Source: Microbacterium candidum (GTDB lineage: Bacteria; Actinomycetota; Actinomycetes; Actinomycetales; Microbacteriaceae). From it: a stretch of DNA of 64,000 bases. The position numbers and the translations under genes are program-made. The notes under the pieces were generated by a model, which saw nothing but the letters and a program-made list of their open reading frames with translations, did not search any database and was not told where the DNA came from. This document shows positions 17,312 through 25,849 of the stretch, one piece after another. The stretch is taken from the NCBI RefSeq assembly GCF_030315975.1, contig NZ_JASXSZ010000006.1, forward strand, positions 26,702-90,701, given 5' to 3'. Each line of letters starts with the position of its first letter. Within the stretch, counting starts at the first letter, position 1.

Positions 17312-18438
17312 CGCCCGCCTCCTGCGAGGACGTCGGCGACGAGTTCGCGCACGAGGGCGATGCGATCGAGGATCATGCCGACGACGACGTGCTCGTCGTC
17401 GGCATGCGCACCGCCGCCGACGGCGCCGAGACCGTCGAGCGTCGGGACGCCGATGCCCGCGGTGTGGTTTCCATCCGAGCCTCCGCCGACGGCGACGCCG
17501 TCCAGCGGCGGCTGGCCGAGGTCGGCGGCGAGCGCGCGTGCGCGGGCGAACAGGTCCGCGGATGCGATCGGTTCCATCGGGGCGCTCCTCGGACCGTCCT
17601 CGATGGACACCTCCGCACCCGGGAGGGTCGTCCGCAGCGCGTGCAGCGCCGCGTCGACGCGATCCTGCTCCGTGCGGGTGACCGCGCGGACGTCCACCGT
17701 GAAGGAGGCGGCGGCGGGGACCGTATTGCCCGCCGTGCCGGCGTGCAGCAGGGTCGGGGTCACGGTGGTGCCCGCGTCGCGGTCGCCGAGCGCGGCGACC
17801 GCGAGGATGAGATGCGCTGCCTCGACCGAGGCGTTCACACCGCGGTCGGGTTCGAGCCCGGCGTGCGCGGCCCTGCCCGTCACGTGCACGCGGTAGATGG
17901 AGACGCCCTTGCGCGCCGTCTTCAACGCGCCGCCATCGGCCGACGCCTCCAGCACGAGGGCGGCGGCGCAGCCGCGCGCCTCCGCCTCGATGAGCGCGCG
18001 CGAGGACGGGGATCCCAGCTCCTCGTCACCGGTGATGAGGATGCTCACACCGTCGCGGTCCTGGAGTGCGGCGACCGCGCGCAGCGCCATCACCACTCCC
18101 GTCTTCATGTCGAAGCATCCCGGGCCGCGCAGGACGCCGTCATCGACGCGGAACGGATGCCGCTGCAGCGATCCGATCGGCCACACCGTGTCGTGGTGCC
18201 CGAGCAGCAGCACGCGCGGCGCGCCGAAACGCCAGCGGAGGTGGGTCGTGCCATCCACGACGATGCGCTCTGGAGCGACGCCGAGCACACGCTCGCCCAG
18301 CGCCGCGACGACCTCGGCGCTCCGCGCGACCGCCTCGTGGTCTGCGGAGGGAGACTCGCAACGCACGAGCTCCCCGATGTCCGCGACGACGGCATCGATC
18401 TCGGAGACGGCGTCGTCGACGTCCGCGTGCATCGTCAT
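17308..18438 (-). CDS. M20-family amidohydrolase/peptidase, probable N-acyl-L-amino-acid hydrolase
   Basis: A 376-residue M20 metallohydrolase. Zinc ligands are visible in LLGHHDTVWP (His), GCFDMKTG (Asp) and GDEELGS (Glu pair, catalytic base plus ligand), plus a C-terminal His in GGGAHADDE. The dimerisation domain follows about residue 170. It is similar to ArgE/CPG2-type enzymes that remove acyl groups from amino acids. Next to the GNAT and the racemase, the likely job is desuccinylation of N-succinyl-L-amino acids, making the D-to-L route irreversible. The start is ATG 18438, overlapping the upstream stop by one base (TGATG). Confidence 0.87.
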   Translation of the reverse strand: MTMHADVDDAVSEIDAVVADIGELVRCESPSADHEAVARSAEVVAALGERVLGVAPERIVVDGTTHLRWRFGAPRVLLLGHHDTVWPIGSLQRHPFRVDDGVLRGPGCFDMKTGVVMALRAVAALQDRDGVSILITGDEELGSPSSRALIEAEARGCAAALVLEASADGGALKTARKGVSIYRVHVTGRAAHAGLEPDRGVNASVEAAHLILAVAALGDRDAGTTVTPTLLHAGTAGNTVPAAASFTVDVRAVTRTEQDRVDAALHALRTTLPGAEVSIEDGPRSAPMEPIASADLFARARALAADLGQPPLDGVAVGGGSDGNHTAGIGVPTLDGLGAVGGGAHADDEHVVVGMILDRIALVRELVADVLAGGGR

Positions 18439-21400
18439 CACGAGACCTTCGGTGCGGCGCGCACGCCGTAGTGCAGGTACTGCTCGCCCGTGGCGAGACG
18501 GTAGAAGACCACCGCGTTCCACGTCTGCGTGCCCTCAGGCCGGATGACGAACTCGTTCTCCTTCACGGGGATCAGCGGGTGCTCCTCGACCGGATCGGGC
18601 AGGAGCGCGGCCAGCGGCCCGGTCATCGTCGTGCGCAGTCGCAGTCCGTCTCCGGAGTCGAGGACCTCCGCCCGCACGCCGGCACGGTCGTACGTGCCGA
18701 GCAGTTCGGAGAAGTCGGATGCGAAGGGCTCGGCGGGCGGGGAGAGTTCGGCCGGCATGTGGACATCCGCGATCTCCGAGAAGATCTCGTCGAACAGCTC
18801 GTTGTAGAGGTCGCGGGTGTTGCCGCCGTTGGTGAGCAGCGTGACCGCGACGCCCTCGTCGGGCAGCACCCGCAGGAACGCGGACTGCCCGATCGTGTTG
18901 CCGTCGTGGCCGTAGAGCCGTCGCCCGTTCCAGTCGAACAGGATCCAGCCGACGCCCCATGCGTCTCCGAGCGTGTACGGGTTGGGCACGTCCACCTCGC
19001 GCTGCTGCATCCGATCCACGCTCGCCGCGGAGAGCACGCGCGTGCCGTCGGCCGCGAGGCCTCCGGACAGGTGCATGCGGGCGAACTCGAGGACATCCGC
19101 GGTCGTGGAGGAGACCAGGCCCGCCGGCCCCATCGAACGCGGCAGCATCCACGCCGGTGCGACCTTCGGTCCGTCGTCGAGGATCTCGGTGTGACCCACG
19201 GCCGCGCTGTGCAGGAGCACCTCCTCGGGGAGGGTGGCCGAATGCTCGAGTCCGAGCGGCGTGATCACCAGGTCCCGCAGAGCCTGATCCCACGTGGTGC
19301 CGGTGACCTTCTCGATCACCCGCCCCGCGAGGACGAACCCGGAGTTGCAGTACGACATCGTCGCGCCGATCGGATGGTTCTGGGCGACGCCCGCCAGGAT
19401 CTCGACGTACTTCTCGAGCGCGTCGTCCCCGCGGCCGGTATCGGTGAACACGTCGCCGTCGATGCCGCTCGTGTGGTTGAGCAGATGCCGGAGCGTCACG
19501 GTGCGTGTGATGTCGTCCTCGGACGAGCGGAACTCGGGCAGGTAGTCCACGACCGGGCGGTCGAGATCGAGCAGCCCGCCGTCGACGAGCCGCATGATCG
19601 CGGTGGCGGTCCACACCTTGGTCATCGACCCGATCTGGAACAGGGAGTCGTCGGTCACCGCCACGCCCGTGCGGGCGTTGAGGATGCCGTGGTGCGCGAA
19701 GACGGGATCCTCGCCGAGCCGAAGGATGCCGAGGGTCGCGCCGGGAACTCTGTGGGCGGCCGCGAGGGTGCTGAGCCGCTGCTGCCAGTGCCGCGCATCC
19801 AGCCGCGCACGCGTCGGTCGACCGGCGGCCGGCGCGTACTGCTGGACCCAGTCGATCACGCGCTGAGAGAAGTCGGCGCGGTGCGACGGCGGACCGGACA
19901 GCGGGAACAGGTGCGAGCCGCCGGGGTAGAGCACCAGGCGGGCCGGCACATCGCGCTCCCGCAGCGCCGTGAACCACTGCTCGGCCTGACCGACCGGGCA
20001 GCGCTCGTCGTCGGCGCCGTGCAGGATCAGCGTGGGCGTCGTGACCTGCTCGACCTGGGTGAACGGAGACTGCGCTGCGATGAGGGCCTCGTCGCGCCAG
20101 GGCAGGCCGCCGTTCTCCTTCGTGGAGAGGAAGTGCCCGGCGTCGGAGGTTCCGCCCATCGAGAAGAGATCGGTCACGACACCGCCGGCGACAGCGGCCG
20201 CGAACCGCTGGTCGCGCGAGGTGAGGTAGCAGGTCATGTACCCGCCGTAGCTGTACCCGGTCACGGCCAGGCGCGCAGCGTCCGCGATGCCCTCGGCGAC
20301 CAGCTGGTCGATGGGCTCCAGGAAGTCGTTCGCATCGCTCACGCCCCACCCGCCGGCGACGGCCCGGAAGAAGTCGTCGCCGTAGCCGTCGCTGCCGCGC
20401 GGGTTGAGGGTGAGGATCGCCCACCCGCGGCTCGCGAGCACCTGGTGGTAGGGGTGGATGAGGTCGGCGGCGCCGTTCCACGCGTTGTGCGGCCCGCCGT
20501 GCACATCGAGCAGAAGCGGCAGCGGGCCGGTCGCGTTCGGATCCCGTCGCAGCCAGCCGGTGACCTCGGTGCCGTCGGAGATCGTGAACCGGCGCTCTTC
20601 GGCGGGGACGAGGGCGATCTCCGGGAGACCGGATGCGGTGAGCACGGTGGTCGTCCCGTCGTTCACGTCGACCAGTGCGACCTCGCCGAACGAGTCCGGG
20701 GTCGCCCGCACGATCGCCGCGACGGTGCCGGAGACCGACAGGCCCGAGACATTCGCGGTGCCATCCACGAGGGCGCGCGCCGCAGAGCCGTCGGGCGCGA
20801 TGCGCCACAGATGGGAGTAGCCGTTGTCGCGAAGGCAGAACAGGAGCGTCCCGTCGGCCGCCGCCTGCGGCATGCCCCCGGGGTAGCCGGGGCCGCCGGG
20901 CATCACGTTGCGGTCGAGCGGCGCCGTCAGATCGATCGGAGCACCGCCGTCGAGCGGGAACAGCATCAGATCGGCATTGCCGACCTCCGTGTCGGTGCGG
21001 CCCGCGGCGAGGACGTGCCGGCCGTCTGCGCTCCAGCCGACAACGCTCGCCTGCACGGCGGCCGAGGACACACGCTGCGGGGTGCTGTTCGGGTCGGTCG
21101 CGGAGGTGACGAAGACCTGGATGCGCATCGTGAGGTCGGCATCGTCGTCCGGCGCCGAGGAGAACGCGAGAAGCGCCCCGTCGGGCGACCAGAACGGATC
21201 GGACGCGTGTGCGCGGCCGCGGGTCAGCACGGTGACCTCGCCCGTGGCGATCTCGACGACGTGGAGCTGCTGAACGAGGGTGCCGAAGTGTCCCGCGCCG
21301 TCCGCCTTGTATCCGAGACGATCGGCGACGGCCGGCGCGGATCGCCGGGCGAGAATCGTCTCGGGTCCCTCGCCGGGGAGCGCGGCGGTGTCGACGGGGG

Positions 21401-21803
21401 CGGCGAACGCGATGCGGGCGCCGTCGGGGCTCCAGTGCGGGGCGCCGGCTCCGAGCGGCAGCGTCGTGAGGGTGCGCGCCTCGCCGCCCGTCGCGGGCAG
21501 CAGCCAGATCTGAGCCGGACCGTCCTCGGCCCGCAAGAACGCGAGCGTGGATCCGTCGGGGCTCCACACGGGGGTGCTGTCGGCTTCGCTGCGGGTGAGG
21601 CGTTCGGGAGCACCGCCGTCGGTGCGGACCTGCCACAGCGATCGGAGATCGCGGTCCTTGTCGCGGTCCGCGCTGCGCAGCGCGTACACGACGCGAGTCC
21701 CGTCGGGGGACAGCGCGGGCTGCTCGGGGGAGGAGACGGCGAGCAGGTCGTCGATGGTCGCTGGGCGGGTCATGCGGACTCCAATCAGGTGGTCGGTATT
21801 CAC
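18438..21803 (-). CDS. Fusion: S9 prolyl-oligopeptidase-type peptidase + beta-lactamase-fold serine hydrolase
   Basis: One uninterrupted frame of 1121 residues. Residues about 11-400 form a WD-like propeller with repeated WSPDG motifs. About 400-660 is the S9 alpha/beta hydrolase with Ser518 in GYSYGGYM, Asp in HGADDE and His in PGGSHLF. About 670-1121 is a class C/PBP-type serine hydrolase with Ser726/Lys729 in GSMTK, Tyr in SYCNSGF and HDGNTIGQS. S9 and beta-lactamase-fold enzymes are normally separate proteins. No signal peptide is seen, so it should be cytoplasmic. The GTG at 21803 overlaps the ATPase stop (GTGA); an ATG at 21773 is the alternative. Function inferred: cleavage of peptides, including N-blocked or D-residue ones. 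Confidence 0.88.
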   Translation of the reverse strand: MNTDHLIGVRMTRPATIDDLLAVSSPEQPALSPDGTRVVYALRSADRDKDRDLRSLWQVRTDGGAPERLTRSEADSTPVWSPDGSTLAFLRAEDGPAQIWLLPATGGEARTLTTLPLGAGAPHWSPDGARIAFAAPVDTAALPGEGPETILARRSAPAVADRLGYKADGAGHFGTLVQQLHVVEIATGEVTVLTRGRAHASDPFWSPDGALLAFSSAPDDDADLTMRIQVFVTSATDPNSTPQRVSSAAVQASVVGWSADGRHVLAAGRTDTEVGNADLMLFPLDGGAPIDLTAPLDRNVMPGGPGYPGGMPQAAADGTLLFCLRDNGYSHLWRIAPDGSAARALVDGTANVSGLSVSGTVAAIVRATPDSFGEVALVDVNDGTTTVLTASGLPEIALVPAEERRFTISDGTEVTGWLRRDPNATGPLPLLLDVHGGPHNAWNGAADLIHPYHQVLASRGWAILTLNPRGSDGYGDDFFRAVAGGWGVSDANDFLEPIDQLVAEGIADAARLAVTGYSYGGYMTCYLTSRDQRFAAAVAGGVVTDLFSMGGTSDAGHFLSTKENGGLPWRDEALIAAQSPFTQVEQVTTPTLILHGADDERCPVGQAEQWFTALRERDVPARLVLYPGGSHLFPLSGPPSHRADFSQRVIDWVQQYAPAAGRPTRARLDARHWQQRLSTLAAAHRVPGATLGILRLGEDPVFAHHGILNARTGVAVTDDSLFQIGSMTKVWTATAIMRLVDGGLLDLDRPVVDYLPEFRSSEDDITRTVTLRHLLNHTSGIDGDVFTDTGRGDDALEKYVEILAGVAQNHPIGATMSYCNSGFVLAGRVIEKVTGTTWDQALRDLVITPLGLEHSATLPEEVLLHSAAVGHTEILDDGPKVAPAWMLPRSMGPAGLVSSTTADVLEFARMHLSGGLAADGTRVLSAASVDRMQQREVDVPNPYTLGDAWGVGWILFDWNGRRLYGHDGNTIGQSAFLRVLPDEGVAVTLLTNGGNTRDLYNELFDEIFSEIADVHMPAELSPPAEPFASDFSELLGTYDRAGVRAEVLDSGDGLRLRTTMTGPLAALLPDPVEEHPLIPVKENEFVIRPEGTQTWNAVVFYRLATGEQYLHYGVRAAPKVS

Positions 21804-22861
21804 TGTGTCCGCACCTCGACGGCGGATGTTGTCGTCTGCGCTGAAAGGTCGGCGCCGTCTTCGGCGCGGGGCACAGTGCCGATCGGCAGCTCGGGCACAG
21901 TGCCGATCGGCAGCGTGGAACCGGTGCCGGCGAAGTGGCAGGCAGCGCCACGAGCCCCGGTGGGCAGCAGGGGGACGACCATGTTGCAGACCGCGCGATC
22001 CGAGCGGACCGCGGGCCCGATCGGGCATCGCGGGTGGAAGCGGCATCCACTCGGCGGGTCGTGCGGGTCGGGCGGTTCCACGTCCAGCGCTGCCGCGCCG
22101 TCGGTGCCGAGCAGATCCCCGTGCCGGGTGGGCGCGGCGGCGAGCAGTTCCCGCGTGTAGGGGTGCTGCGGGTCGGCGAGCACCTGCTCGGTCGGGCCGA
22201 ACTCGACGATCCGGCCGAGGTACATCACGGCGACGTGGTCGCTGAGATACCGCACCACGGCGAGGTTGTGCGAGATGAACAGCATCGTCAGGTCGAGCTC
22301 CTGACGCAGCTCGCGGACGAGGTTGAGAACGGCTCCCTGCACGGAGACGTCCAGCGCCGAGGTGATCTCGTCGGCGATGATCACCTCGGGGTCCGCGGCG
22401 AGCGCACGGGCCAGCGCGACGCGCTGCCGCTGCCCGCCGGACAGTGCGGACGGGAGGGACCCGGCACGATCGGGATCGAGGCTGACCAGCTCGAGGAGTC
22501 GAGCGACCCTGGCGCGACGGGCCACAGGACCCCGGATGCTGCGCGGCAGCGCCTCGGCGATCGACTCGCCGATGCTCATCCGCGGATCGAGAGAGGAGAA
22601 CGGATCCTGGAACACCATCTGGATCGGCCGACGTCGGCGGAACGAGCGCACGTCGGCGCCGTCCAGCGTGATCGCGCCTTCGCTGATCGGTGCGAGCCCG
22701 ATCGCGGCGCGCGCGAGCGTCGACTTGCCGGACCCGGATTCCCCGACGAGTCCCACGACCGATCCGGAGGGGACGACGAGGCTCACGTCGTCGACCGCGG
22801 TGAGGCCGGACCGGTGCGTGCCGTATCGCACACTCACGTGATCGAAGCGCAGCTCGCTCAT
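21800..22861 (-). CDS. Dipeptide/oligopeptide ABC transporter ATP-binding protein (DppF/OppF-like)
   Basis: A 353-residue ATPase with Walker A GESGSGKST, signature LSGGQRQR, Walker B VIIADEITSALD and the H-loop FISHN. The C-terminal oligopeptide-transporter extension HPYTRELL...GCRFHPRCP identifies the peptide/nickel subgroup. The extreme C-terminus carries a duplicated LPIGTVP octad from a 24-bp tandem repeat. The ATG at 22861 overlaps the upstream stop (ATGA) and the gene overlaps the fusion hydrolase downstream. It pairs with the ATPase domain of the preceding permease fusion. Confidence 0.95.
   Translation of the reverse strand: MSELRFDHVSVRYGTHRSGLTAVDDVSLVVPSGSVVGLVGESGSGKSTLARAAIGLAPISEGAITLDGADVRSFRRRRPIQMVFQDPFSSLDPRMSIGESIAEALPRSIRGPVARRARVARLLELVSLDPDRAGSLPSALSGGQRQRVALARALAADPEVIIADEITSALDVSVQGAVLNLVRELRQELDLTMLFISHNLAVVRYLSDHVAVMYLGRIVEFGPTEQVLADPQHPYTRELLAAAPTRHGDLLGTDGAAALDVEPPDPHDPPSGCRFHPRCPIGPAVRSDRAVCNMVVPLLPTGARGAACHFAGTGSTLPIGTVPELPIGTVPRAEDGADLSAQTTTSAVEVRTQ
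21869..21914. repeat. 24-bp tandem duplication inside the ATPase gene
   Basis: Two identical 22-base copies (21869-21890 and 21893-21914) with a 24-base period encode LPIGTVP twice in the C-terminal tail of the ABC ATPase. Being in frame, it adds eight residues outside the conserved fold. Confidence 0.85.
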
Positions 22862-24813
22862 CGAGAGACCCCCTCGGGTTCGGGTTCCCGCTCGGAGACG
22901 GGCACGGTCGCGGTGATGGCCGGCACAGCGACGACGGGTGCGGCGCCGTCGAGGGGATGCCAGCAGGCGACCCTGTGACCGGCGCCGTCATCGACCGGTT
23001 CGGGGTCGCGCTCGCGGCACACAGCGGAGGCGAACGGGCAGCGATCCGCGAACGCACAGCCGACCGGGAACGCGCCGGGGGCCGGCGGGCGGCCCGGGAT
23101 CATCCGCAGCGGCGCGTGCCGGTCGGTGTCGAGATCCGGGACGACGTCGAGGAGCGCGCGCGTGTAGGGGTGCCGGGCGTTCTCGTTCAGGCTGGTCGCC
23201 GGGAGGTCTTCCACGATGCGGCCCGCGTACATCACGAGCACCCGATCGGACGTCTGCGCGACGACGGCGATGTCATGGCTGATCAGCAGGATCGCCGCCT
23301 GGGTGTCGCGGCGGATTGCCGCGAGCAGCTGCAGCACCTGACGCTGCACCGTGACGTCGAGCGCCGTGGTCGGCTCGTCGGCGATGATCAGCTTCGGGTG
23401 GTTCATCAGCCCCATGGCGATCATGGCGCGCTGCCGCATCCCGCCGGAGAACTCGTGCGGGAACTGGCGGGCGCGCCGATCGGCCGCCGGCACGCGGACG
23501 GCCTTGAGGCGCTCGATCGCGCGGTCCATGGATGCCGCGCTGCTGAGCCCCTGGTACTCCGATGCGGCCTCGGCGAGCTGCGACCCGACCCTGCGGGTCG
23601 GGTTGAACGAGGTCATCGGATCCTGGAACACCATCGCGAGCGACGTGCCCAGCAGACGTCGTGTCGCCCGTTCGGGCGTGTCGAGCAGGGGGGTGCCGCA
23701 GAACTCGAGGCGTGCGGCCGACACATGGCCCGGCGTCTCGATGAGCTGCGCCACCGCCAGGGCGGTCAGGCTCTTGCCGGATCCGGACTCGCCGACGACC
23801 CCGACCGCCTCGCCGCGAGAGATCGAGAAGCTCACGCCGCGCACGGGGGTCACCCGGCCGTCTGCGGCGGGGAAGGACACCCGCAGGTCGTCGACGATGA
23901 GGACGGCGTCGTCGTCGACGACGGCCTTCGCGGGCTCGGAGGCATCTCTCGGCGCGGTCTGGCGGAGCGGGCGGGGGTGACGCGCGGTGCGGCCCCCGAG
24001 GGCTGCGGCCGCCGTCTCGCCGAGGAGGTTGAAGGCGAGTCCTGCGATCACGACCGCGGCAGCGGGGCCGAGGGCCGCCGCCGGGTTCAGATAGATGCGG
24101 TTGAGCCCCTCGCCGAGGAGCCGCCCCCAGTCGTATGCGGGCGCCTGCACTCCGAGGCCGAGGAACGACAGGCCTGCGAAGGCGAGCAGCGCACCGCCTG
24201 CGCCGATCGTGGCGTTCACGATGAGCGGCTCGCCGATGTTCGGCAGGATGTGCCGGGTCAGCACACGGAACCGGGAGACTCCGGCCACGCGGGCCGCGGC
24301 GATGTAGTCGCGCCCGGCGATGGCCGCGGACATCGTGTGGGTGAGCCGCGCGAAGCCCGGCGCCATCGCGAAGCCGATCGCGAGGACGGCGCCCGTGCTG
24401 CCCACGCCGAAGATCACGGCGAAGAACAGCGCCAGCAGAAGGCCGGGGAAGGCGACGGCGATGTTGACGAACGTCGACAGGGCCCGGCCGGCCGGGCGGG
24501 GGAGCACGGCGGGCGCCGTGCCGAGGATCGTTCCCGTGACGACCCCGATGACCACCGCGGCCAGCGCCAGCTCGAGGGACAGGCGCGTCGCCACGAGGAC
24601 CCGCGCGAGCACGTCGCGGCCGAGGGCATCGGTCCCCAGCGGATGCGCGAGGCTCGGGCTCTGATAGATCGCGGCCGGATCGATCTGCGCCGCTTGGGCG
24701 CCGCAGATCATCGGTCCGAGCACCGCGACGAGCAGCAGAAGGCCGACCAGGACGAGCGACACCAGCCCCAACGGCGACCGGACGACGGCCTTCATCGTGG
24801 ATGCGGCGGACAT
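22858..24813 (-). CDS. Dipeptide ABC transporter permease-ATPase fusion (DppC-DppD type)
   Basis: 651 residues. About 1-290 is a DppC-like permease with an N-terminal membrane helix, HPLGTDALGRD and the EAA-type loop AARVAGVSRFRVLTRHILPN. About 315-651 is a full ATPase with GESGSGKS, FSGGMRQRAMIA, LIIADEPTTALD and the HPYTRALL/CAFADRCPF tail. Permease-ATPase fusions of this kind are known in Actinobacteria. The start is ATG 24813, sharing one base with the previous stop (TGATG); the stop overlaps the next ATPase gene. It supplies one permease half and one ATPase of the importer. Confidence 0.94.
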   Translation of the reverse strand: MSAASTMKAVVRSPLGLVSLVLVGLLLLVAVLGPMICGAQAAQIDPAAIYQSPSLAHPLGTDALGRDVLARVLVATRLSLELALAAVVIGVVTGTILGTAPAVLPRPAGRALSTFVNIAVAFPGLLLALFFAVIFGVGSTGAVLAIGFAMAPGFARLTHTMSAAIAGRDYIAAARVAGVSRFRVLTRHILPNIGEPLIVNATIGAGGALLAFAGLSFLGLGVQAPAYDWGRLLGEGLNRIYLNPAAALGPAAAVVIAGLAFNLLGETAAAALGGRTARHPRPLRQTAPRDASEPAKAVVDDDAVLIVDDLRVSFPAADGRVTPVRGVSFSISRGEAVGVVGESGSGKSLTALAVAQLIETPGHVSAARLEFCGTPLLDTPERATRRLLGTSLAMVFQDPMTSFNPTRRVGSQLAEAASEYQGLSSAASMDRAIERLKAVRVPAADRRARQFPHEFSGGMRQRAMIAMGLMNHPKLIIADEPTTALDVTVQRQVLQLLAAIRRDTQAAILLISHDIAVVAQTSDRVLVMYAGRIVEDLPATSLNENARHPYTRALLDVVPDLDTDRHAPLRMIPGRPPAPGAFPVGCAFADRCPFASAVCRERDPEPVDDGAGHRVACWHPLDGAAPVVAVPAITATVPVSEREPEPEGVSR

Positions 24814-25811
24814 CACGCCTCCTTGATCGTCGAGCGCGGATCGAGGACGGCGAGGCCGATGTCTATCACGAGGTTCACCAGCAGGACGGCCATGCCGTAG
24901 ACGAGCACGATCGCCTGCACCACCGGATAGTCCTTGGTGAGGATCGACTGCACGATCATGGTCCCGAGCCCCGGCCAGGCGAAGACGTTCTCCACGAGGA
25001 CGGTGCCGGTCACCATCCCGGCCAGCAGCAGTCCCGTCAGGGTGAGAGTCGCCGTCATGGCGTTGGGCAGCGCGTGGCGCGTGTAGACGCGTACGGGATG
25101 CAGGCGCTTCGCGCGCGCCGTGCGGATGTAGTCCTGCCCGAGGACGCCCAGCACCTCGACACGGACCAGGCGGGAGAAGACCGCGATGGGGCCGATCGCG
25201 AGTGCGGCGACCGGGAGCACGAAGAAGATCGGTCCGCCGTATCCCGCGACCGGGAACCACCCGAGTTGGACGGCGAAGAAGTAGACCAGCCCGACCGCGA
25301 GGAGGAATTCGGGGATGGCGGCGAACACGACGGTGACGATCGCGAAGCCGAGCTCCAGTCCGTGTCGTCGCCCGGCGCGCGTCGCCACCGCCATCGACAC
25401 GCCGATCGGCACAGACGCCAGCAGCACGACGAGCACGGCGAGCAGCGCGAGCTGCAGGGTCGGAGGAAGCCGGGTGGCGATGATGTCCGACACCGGCTGG
25501 TTGGTGATCATCGAGACCCCGAGGTTGCCGTGGGCGAGGTTCCCCAGGTAGGTGAAGTACTGCACGATCAGCGGCTGATCGAGTCCGAGGGCCGCACGCC
25601 GCGCGTTGACGAGCTCTGCCGGCGCGGCGAGACCCAGGGCGGCGCGCACGGGGTCTCCCGGGACGAGGTGGATCATCAGGAAGGTGGCCGTGACCAGCAC
25701 CCAGACCGAGAGGAAGAACAACCCCGCGCGGCGGGTCAGGAAGGACAGCCACGGGCTCCGCGAACGCGCGGATCGGATGAGTATGGCCCGTGTGGCGGTG
25801 GTACTGGTCAC
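24813..25811 (-). CDS. Dipeptide ABC transporter permease (DppB-like)
   Basis: A 332-residue membrane protein with the DppB opening (LSVWVLVTATFLMIHLVPGDP), about six transmembrane helices and the EAA-type loop RTARAKRLHPVRVYTRHALPN. It is the second permease half of the peptide importer. The start is GTG 25811, with GAGG about nine bases upstream; longer versions would run into the serine-hydrolase gene. It lies 38 bases after the serine-hydrolase stop, so it is in the same operon. Confidence 0.93.
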   Translation of the reverse strand: MTSTTATRAILIRSARSRSPWLSFLTRRAGLFFLSVWVLVTATFLMIHLVPGDPVRAALGLAAPAELVNARRAALGLDQPLIVQYFTYLGNLAHGNLGVSMITNQPVSDIIATRLPPTLQLALLAVLVVLLASVPIGVSMAVATRAGRRHGLELGFAIVTVVFAAIPEFLLAVGLVYFFAVQLGWFPVAGYGGPIFFVLPVAALAIGPIAVFSRLVRVEVLGVLGQDYIRTARAKRLHPVRVYTRHALPNAMTATLTLTGLLLAGMVTGTVLVENVFAWPGLGTMIVQSILTKDYPVVQAIVLVYGMAVLLVNLVIDIGLAVLDPRSTIKEA

Positions 25812-25849
25812 GACTGGTTCCTCACAACCTCGTTCTCGCGATGCCGGTT

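Noticed and set aside
18066..22160. A 1364-codon plus-strand open frame opposite the M20/S9 genes
   Set aside because: High-GC shadow frame: Arg/Gly/Val-rich, no family motifs, and the minus strand carries clear catalytic motifs throughout.
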